Of a stretch of DNA of 64,000 nt, positions 48,301 through 64,000 are shown piece by piece. Position 1 is the first letter of the stretch. Each line of letters begins with the position of its first letter. The notes below the pieces were generated by a model. It ran no database searches. It was not told the origin of the DNA and saw only the letters and a list, made by a program, of their open reading frames with translations. Source of the stretch: Aphis gossypii (Eukaryota > Arthropoda > Insecta > Hemiptera > Aphididae); NCBI RefSeq assembly GCF_020184175.1, contig NC_065531.1, forward strand, positions 78,586,604 to 78,650,603, written 5' to 3'. The translations under genes were made by a program, and so were the position numbers.

Positions 48301-51300
48301 ATTATATATTTACTTATATTATTAAGTAATATATAATTACGTATATAATTTTGTTAAATCACAATGCGTCTATGTATTAAAATAACAACTATTTATTAAT
48401 TCTTATAGAATAATATCAGGTTTCTTCGAAAGAAATTAAATTAATTTTTTTTCGTATAGGCAATTTCTTTACAGATGCGCTCGTATTTTAGATTGCCCGG
48501 CTCGTATCGTTATTATAGGAATGATCGGTAGAAGGGGATATCCGTGTTTTATGTGACATTTTGAAAACGCTATGCCGAGCGCTTATCGATATTTTTTTTT
48601 TTTAAGTCTTTACTTGAAATTTTATTTTAGCGCTTACTAAATATAAAATATCACCGCCATGCCACTAATATAAACATAGTAGATACATTAAACATAATTT
48701 ATAATAGTTGGAAATTAATGAAACGAATAGCAAGTAGGCGTGAGCTACAATCATTTGTATGGAAGTACTCGTAATAATTCACTTTTACTCGTTTGAATCT
48801 TATTTGTATATTCTCCTTGCACGGTCATTTTAGGACAGTAGAAAAGTGCTACTATAGTCGTTTTTTAACCGATCTCCTTGTACCGAATTATTCAAATCCA
48901 TCGAAAAGTTATTCCACGTTGTGTAACAACATAGGTAATATTATATGTGCACAGATAATGTATACGTTAGGAAACGGTTAAGTAAGCTATATGTTAGTTA
49001 CGTGTAAGTATATTGGTAGGTAGACAAGAAAAACATGAAGACGGGCAGGTCTGGCGGGTATAGTTAGGGTTGTTGCAGACCAACTCACGTTTATTTAATA
49101 CGCTTTTGCCAACTTTCTGGTTGTAAGTCAATCAAAATTCGACGATCGTCTTCGCAGAAAAGTGTGCACGTGACATTTCTGCAGTAACTTGATTTCCGAC
49201 GAATTTCATTGTTGCGAAATACATTAAAACTTTGGTACTATAATATATGGCACGACGACGGGAGCTGCAAACACGAGTTATTAGTTTTACATTTGTTGAG
49301 TGCGTAAAACTATTTTGGGAACTGCGCAAGTCGAACTCTTAATGTATTATATTATTCTATACGTGTAAGCAGGTAATAATATAACGCGCTAAAAGCCTGT
49401 ATTATTATTTTTATTATTATCGCATGACGGAGCTTTTCCTTTGGAAATTTAATGTCGGTTAAAATTTTTCACTGTTTAATAATGTTTTATCATAATATAA
49501 GTGTATAGTATACTTTGTGTAATTAATTATTAACGGCATTAAGATGAAATAAGACGAATATATAATATATTATTATACGAATCTTGCGAGCTTTTACGAA
49601 AATTATTACTAACTATAATTTAATATAATGTGAGGAGTAATGCTACATACCAAAATACTATAATAACATATAATATTTATATAATAAGTATACATTAATT
49701 TGTAAAAAAAAAAAACATACGAAAAATTAACTTCTATATAGTCTATACTCTATAATCTAAAAGATACAATATCGTTATATCCTAAACACGTGATGAAAAA
49801 AAAAATTATTTGAATTTAAATTAGCTAATTTATTAATTATTAACAATTATGCAGGTCTTCAATAATAATATATATATATATATATATGTTGTATCGTATC
49901 ATTTAAAAATTAAACAAAATACATAATTCTCAGAAATCTATAATCATTAAACCTACCTAAAAATAACGTTCATACATTTTTATAAAAAGTTTACGAGATG
50001 ACTAATAAAATATTAAAATTAATGTAGATTTCGATACTGGTATAATTAATGTAAACATAAAATGTTTCATAAATTAAAATTCGTTCCAAGAAACCCTAGG
50101 TATAATACAGTGTACACTAATTATAACTTAAGGTAATGGGTATACTCTACGTAGGTAGGTATATATAGATTAATTTCTTTTTCAAACCAAGTGATTTTAA
50201 CTTCCATAACTTGTTATTTCGTTTTTTTTCAACCCACTTCATAACTTTTACTTTTAATCGGAGAAAAATAATTAAATATTAAATACTAAGCACTCATAAC
50301 AATAATTAAATAATTTCATTAAACAAAGTTGTATAGGTTTTCAAAATATTTAAAAGGTCTTTATATCACTTCAAAAATGCTATACAAATTCCACAGTAAT
50401 TAGTCACCTCTGTATTGACATATTTTCATTTATTTTATTTCATAAAATATATCACAATTTATAATAAACATAATTATTAAATAACACTAATGAATACTGA
50501 TCTAGTACAAAATGAATATGAAACACATAAAAAGTGAATAATTCAATGGTAGGTAACTAATCTGTAAAATAAAAGTTTTTGGCACTAAACGTTTATGATA
50601 ATAGGTATCTGGGCCATTTTCTTAAAAGTCGACAATTAATATTTTAAAGTAGTGAGATATACCTAAATGTTTAAATAAATGAGAAAATTTAAGTGGTTTA
50701 AAAACTTGAATTGAAACTTTTTACACAAATCATTAACTGTTTATTATAGTTTTAGATCGCTATGGGAGGTAATATTTGTTGTCTATTATTGAAGATAAAA
50801 ATATTAGCTATATACTTAGGTGATTGCCTAAAAGGCTTGTATAGTACAGATATTTGATGGTTTGGCAGAGCTTCATATTTTGCTTTTTAAAAAAGTATTT
50901 TATTTTTTAGATTTGAATTGGGTGTAGGATATTTATTTCTTTAAGATGAAATTTAAATAAACTAATTTTTAATTTTTCTTTGATGATTTTAAATTTCCAG
51001 TGTTTTACAAAGACTTAATGTTATTGATTATTTAAATGTAATTAAATAATTATTTGAAAAAATATAAGAATTAGAGTTTGAATTAAGTAATGTTTTTTGA
51101 GAAAATGTGGCTAAGAGAGCGCGTTACCGGAGTTGAAATGAAATAATAGATTCATCTAAACACGAATATTTTACATAAAATAACGCCTTACTATACGATT
51201 ATACAAATATAATAAATTACAAATAGTGACGTGCTGAATTATATTGGGGAACAATTCAAATGGCTTTATAAAGCATTAAAACAAAACGAAAAAATAGTGA

Positions 51301-51600
51301 AAATGAAGTGAGAACCATTGTTCTAAAAACTATAATAAGTGATGTCTATAATAGGTGACTAGACAATACTAAGTCTGAGAGATAAGTATGATTTAATTAG
51401 TTATAATCATTTATAATCATATCAGCTGCGAATTGAATTTGTGCGTTAACACCCAACTGTAAGTATAAATGTGGGGGGAAGTAAAATATCGAATTGGCCT
51501 TGTCGTTAAAAAAAAAATCGTCTCCAGCACGTCACTGCGGGGTTATTGAATACAAAATAACCTAACGATAAACGGCTGCTCGAAACGACAGTTTTCGGTC
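42652..51600. other. Intergenic AT-rich region, no supported gene
   Basis: Nine kilobases with only short open frames (for example 45293-45544 and 48793-48981), which lack protein-like composition or splice context. Simple repeats occur (TAA at 45311-45340, TA at 49872-49888). I found no tRNA-like cloverleaf, transposon protein or conserved exon by reading. Unannotated non-coding RNA or enhancers of gene 3 cannot be excluded. Confidence 0.45.
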
Positions 51601-51662
51601 CCGCGACAATCTGTTTCGGTGAGATTTGCAGTCTACGACATATTATTATATTTTACACGTAT

Positions 51663-51699
<37 letters not shown>

Positions 51700-52238
51700 G
51701 AATTCAGGATGTATTATATTATTGCAGGCTTGGGCCACGGTCGACCGTCGGTGGCGGGGCGCCTTCAAGGTCGTAGCGTCCGCAAGAAAGTGAGAGTAGG
51801 TAACGAGTAGTACGGATACATATAATAATAATAATAATAATAATAGTAATACGAAATATATGTATATATAAGGTACATACCTCGACCACAATACCAAAAC
51901 GATATTACGCACAGCTACCGGTACCTCGCGCGAGCACGTCCGCTTTTACTCGCGTCCGGTCCGCTGGCGGGTGCACTTTCTTTCCGCCGCCGCCACCGCC
52001 GCCGCAGTGGTCTCCGTCTCAGTGGCAGTACGACGCGATAACTCGGTTTAGTGTGTGCACGCGGCTCGCATAGAAGGTAACCGCATCACTTACCAGCGGT
52101 TCTGGAACATCGGTAGGTCGGCCGCACGACGCACTCGCGCAAATCCAAATCGATCGCTCTCGTTCGCTCGCTCGGTAGTACGGACGGACGGACGGACCGC
52201 GGCCAACGCGCGTGTATGGTGCTGGGCCGCCGTCGACG
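51601..52238 (+). promoter_or_regulatory. Putative promoter and 5' UTR of gene 3
   Basis: Sequence turns strongly GC- and CpG-rich after about 51930, unlike the surrounding DNA. A TCAGT arthropod initiator lies at 52019-52023, giving a 5' UTR of about 218 nt. No TATA box sits 30 bp upstream, where there is a GCC-repeat tract (51984-52004), so a TATA-less promoter is likely. A TA microsatellite (51665-51695) and a TAA run (51823-51843) precede it. Overlapping open frames on both strands here are composition artefacts. Confidence 0.45.
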
Positions 52239-60098
<7,860 letters not shown>

Positions 60099-61063
60099 CG
60101 GCCAGGATTGTAGTATAACAATGGCATGTTAATGACAAAAAATGTATAAATTTTTTAGCTACGAGTATTATAGATGTATTGTGTATATATATATATGTAT
60201 CGTATTATTACTTAAAATCTAAGTATTTAAATTAAATTATTTATTTGATCTTATATTTTTTTTTTGTTTCATTTCATCCCGTGTTCACAGACATTATTAA
60301 TAAGCGTTTTGTTAGGAAAAAGAAAAACTTGAACGAAACGTTATATAAAACTTACTATATAATAATAGTATAATTTACACATCATCGTGCAGACCGTCTA
60401 TTATATTTTTATTTGTGCTCGTACCTATATACATAACCGTCTGCAGACAAGAAACGTCACTGCCGCAGTCTCACTTTCAAGTTTTGACGATATAATAGTG
60501 AAATATGACGAACAATGTACAATCGATATTATGTTTTGGTAGGCGTACATTGTGTACAATAGTGTGCAGCTCTGCGATATCACAGCGTGTTCGCGTATGG
60601 TATACGTTACGCGTTCCTGGTCGTCATCGTTTCCGTCGTTCATATTTTCATCTTCTTTCACCGCCTCGCGGTGCGTACCTATATGTACGTGCAGTAATAT
60701 AATAATAATAATATGTATGACAGGTACTTCCGTCAGACGCATTTCTTAAATTCCGCACAAAATGCACACGACGTGTCTATTAGCCTCGCGGACGCATTAC
60801 ACAATCCGAACACGTTTTAATAATACACACACGCATACTCGCACACACATGCGCACATTATTATATATATATTGTATACCTACTGGACCCGTCGGTCGGT
60901 CTTGAATTGGCGTGTAGAAAAGTGGATTCCCGTTTATTATGTCCAAGACGTACGTGTGTGTGTGTATTTAGTGTATTTATGTGTATTAGTGCGCGTGTAT
61001 AAATTTTAACGATGTCCGATACCGTTAAACGTATAATACTCGTGGCCGCTTCGGGTCACAGTC
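60099..61063. other. Intergenic spacer and probable promoter of gene 4
   Basis: The 3' side of gene 3 has ATTAAA (60231) but no clear AATAAA. The stretch 60420-60680 is CpG-richer with overlapping frames on both strands that I do not trust. Bases 60865-60875 (TATATATAT) and the CpG-rich sequence after 60885 may be the promoter region of gene 4, whose ATG is at 61064. Confidence 0.35.
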
Positions 61064-61394
61064 ATGACACCGAGTCGCCAAGGTTCGTTCCTCGCCAGCG
61101 TTCTGCTCGTAATAGCATGTGCAGCGCAACAGGCAAGTATACCTAAATATTACAAAATTTAATAATACATTTTCTCGAAATACTTTGTGATAAATCCTCG
61201 GTTTCCGCATTGCACGGTGCACAATAACATTATACGTGAAAATCGTTGATATTCGACTAATCATATTTCGCGGCGATTTCTGCTGCAGGGTCATGGCGGT
61301 ATAAAAGATGTATTCGCAGACTTCGGTTTTCGCAGACCTACGCCTCAAGTGGCCGCGGATTCGATCTCCAAAAACGGTCAAGAATGCGACTGTA
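61064..61394 (+). CDS. Fourth serine protease: signal and pro-region exons, runs off the window
   Basis: Exon 1 (61064-61132) encodes a signal peptide, MTPSRQGSFLASVLLVIACA, ending in AQQ at a codon boundary. Exon 2 (61289-61394) encodes GHGGIKDVFADFGF, then a pro-region ending QECDC plus one base. The phases (0, then 1) and the terminal C-x-C are the same as in genes 2 and 3, so the next exon should begin with a cysteine and the IVGG-type activation site. I find no such exon before 64000, which leaves an intron of over 2.6 kb. The first intron uses a GC donor (CAG/GCAAGT) with a normal CAG acceptor. The acidic DVFADFGF motif resembles the IFFDDIFGS pro-region of gene 3, which suggests this is its closest paralogue. 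Confidence 0.75.
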
Positions 61395-64000
61395 GTAAGT
61401 AAATCCGAATATTTCTAGATACGCCCGATATCCTCATATCCAAATAATCTATCTAATATCCACTTTACGTTTAGACTTGCACATGTGCAATTGCATGTCT
61501 TTTATTTTAAAATACAATCAATTTGTGTGAAGATAAAATCGCAATGTAGCCAATAATGTTAGAAGAGTTGGTTTAAGCTTGTTTTTCGTTTTAACAAAAC
61601 AAAATCTGCTAATATACGACATCAGTAAACTCCGAAACGTGTAAATAGAAAATTTAAAAATGCAGTTAACTTTAATTGAATTTTATATTATTTCTTTTCT
61701 CCAATACCCTAAGTATACATTATTATTATATAATTAAAAGATTGGTTAAAATTAACCAATTTTCTTTTTTAATTAATGGAGGGAAACATTCTACAGATCA
61801 CATTTACCTCTGTTTTCCAATATTTTAATCTCAAACTTTATACTATGTCCACACAAAAAAACAATTTTAAACCTTATTACAAAGTTCTTTATACCTTTGT
61901 TTGAAATAAAATAAAAATCAGAGTTCAATGTGTATTATTAAAAGTTTTCTTATTTAAGACAAAAAAAAGACTTGTCAAAATTTAAAAATTCTACAAAGCT
62001 TTTCCCGTGAAGTAATTTTTTTAATATAATGCACTGCACCATAATAATCCCCAATATAAATAGGTATTTTATTATATTAATAATATATACAGGTTAGTAA
62101 TGCGTATACGATGACAAGAAAAATATTTTATAATGTGTAAAATATTTGTATAGGTACCTACATATGCTTATAATTCTGAGCTTTAGAAGAAAACATTATA
62201 TTATGTACTAGGTAGCAGACTCGGTAGTCGGAACCCGTTCTTTTGCCCATTAATAATTTTTATATTCTAAACATTAAACATGCATATAGTCACGACTTGG
62301 CGAGTTTAAAATAAAATCTCATAAAAAAAGCACTTCAATTTTTTCCAAATTTTTTAATTTTACAACAAATATTTTCTACCTGTAAACCCTTATTTGAACT
62401 ATAATTATGAAAAAATAAACCCAATCGGTTCATCAGTTTTTAAGTTATGCACATTATGAACAGCATTTCATTTTTATTTATGTATAGATTTAAATATATT
62501 CTAGCCCATTGGTGATAAAACAACTACATTGGTATAGTGTGTATTGTAATGTATATATCCATAAAGGTATACCAATGTTACTTTAATACTCTGTATTATA
62601 CCAGGTATTATTTATATTGTATACTTACACTACATCATGTCTGCATGATAATATGAAATAATATGTTCTAGAATATGACTCAAAATGTATAATTTGATAA
62701 AAAGAATAACCCAATCGTTTCATTACGCAGAGTTAGCTGATGATGAAAATAAATTGCGAACTAAGTAAACTAATATACTATAAGTATATTAGTTATTACT
62801 AATTTATAATATTAATATACTACTAATAAAACACTTATAATCTGTTTAATTTTAAAATAATAAGCAACTAACAAGTATAAAAATATAAAATACATGACAC
62901 TTGTTGAGTTATGAACACGATAAAATGTTTTTAATTTACTATTTACGACACGAAAATAAATCTTAAGTGCACACGATGTTCGTTCATACTAAAAATGCTT
63001 AATAATAAAATAAATTTCAAAAATCGTGATCACCAAATGAAATGTTGAAAATTGTTCGAAAATACATTTTGAAGAAAAAACTGATAATAATTAACGTTAA
63101 TTATATTTTCGGCGTCACAATAATCCAAAAGTAAATTTAATTTTTGTTTTAATACATATTAAAATGTTTTACACTTTGACGTTTACGATATTGAACTTTG
63201 CATATTTAAACTGTTTTGACATTTATTTAATCAAAGCCGCCGTCCCGTGTCGGTACGATGTTTAATAACCGTAGAATGTATAGATATTACTATGACATGT
63301 GATAAAATATAATGGTCATTTATGTGTTGGCTTAGGAATATGCGTTATAAATAAGTACTTACTGCTTACGTATTACGTATAATTAATAGTAGTTCTCAAA
63401 TACCTTTTTATAATAATATTTTTATGTTCATCGAGTCGAGCAAAATATGATCATTTATCACATGACAGCAAATTATAATATAAGTATAACGGTTTTACAA
63501 TATATTATAAAAAATTTAATATTTTAAACATATTTTTTTTTAATTTAGTTGAATAAAATTATTAAATTGAAATATAAGATATAAATATATTATCTATATT
63601 TATATATTAAAATATAAAAAATAAACACTTCCTTATTACACATGTTCCATGTTCCAAGCATGTAAGTATTAAAAAACAAAATTTAACGTAACTACACACT
63701 TTTACAATGTTATATATTATTCTCCCGTTTTCTGGCGGCTAAGATCTTAGCCGCCATTATATCCATTGTGTAACGAGCAGTTAACAGTCAAGCGCATTAT
63801 CGTCCATTATCCGTATTGTATATATTGAATAAAGGTTAGAAAAGAATTCTCTATAAGAGAGTACGACCATGCCGGAAAATCTTTACAAAACAATAAGAAT
63901 CTTTAAAAAAAAACTTAATTTCTTATTTAAAAATAATAATAATTAATAATTATATGTATAATGACGAGCAGCCCGCACAATTTTGGTGCATTTCCACTAA
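61395..64000. other. Intron 2 of gene 4 (partial)
   Basis: AT-rich with no supported exon. It contains a perfect 24-bp palindrome (63733-63756) and, at about 63643-63880, a segment with TGT start, an AATAAA (63829-63834) and ordered promoter-like words that could be a solo LTR. That is only a suggestion. Confidence 0.45.
63733..63756. repeat. Perfect 24-bp palindrome
   Basis: TGGCGGCTAAGA (63733-63744) is followed without a gap by its exact reverse complement to 63756. Its GC-rich ends stand out from AT-rich surroundings. Confidence 0.9.

Noticed and set aside
42652..51600. Possible genes in the long spacer
   Set aside because: Only short frames without splice context, domain or conserved composition; no tRNA fold was recognised.

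Overview
The window looks like nuclear DNA of an insect, most likely an aphid or close hemipteran. It is very AT-rich, has short GT-AG introns inside GC-richer coding exons, frequent 'tacctac/gtaggta' words, and several kinds of decayed animal transposon (Helentron, non-LTR, BEL/Pao, Copia, hAT). No bacterial operons, CRISPR or phage genes are visible. The organism call is inference from style, not from a marker gene.

Layout. The host genes are a plus-strand cluster of secreted trypsin-like serine proteases. (1) 4174-5568 holds five exons of a protease domain (copy A) whose 5' exons are not in the window. (2) 29394-38291 is a complete seven-exon gene of 297 residues (copy B). Its protease exons lie in a second copy of the same roughly 8.2-kb block (495-8739 and 33210-41471). 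(3) 52239-60098 is a complete seven-exon paralogue of 329 residues that resembles the CG11836-like proteases of insects. (4) 61064-61394 holds the signal and pro-region exons of a fourth member that runs off the right edge. All exons join in frame. Genes 2 and 3 share intron phases throughout and two identical exon lengths (209 and 61 nt), and gene 4 has the same first two exon phases.

Between copy A and gene 2 lies about 20 kb of nested mobile elements. It starts with degenerate dispersed repeats (8745-10860). Then comes a Helentron-type rolling-circle element (11169-22284) that can be read as Rep, PIF1-like helicase, AP endonuclease and finally a ubiquitin-specific protease (USP). A two-ORF non-LTR retrotransposon (about 15960-20345, minus strand) interrupts its endonuclease, and a 246-bp hAT MITE with a perfect 8-bp target duplication interrupts its USP. 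After these come a 175-bp tandem array with a three-unit higher-order period (23882-25330), a BEL/Pao fragment and a hAT transposase relic with an intron. A Copia fragment with one LTR sits in an intron of gene 2. A 1.1-kb foldback element with arms of over 400 bp lies just after the second duplicate block.

Main points of interest: the Helentron-USP fusion; the duplicate block whose central 4.4 kb (including an 18-A run and a TA microsatellite) is almost identical while its flanks differ by about 5%, as expected from recent gene conversion; the 3-mer higher-order repeat; the foldback element as a possible small-RNA source; and cysteine-x-cysteine motifs at both ends of the proteases. The stretch 42652-51600 shows no gene that I can support.
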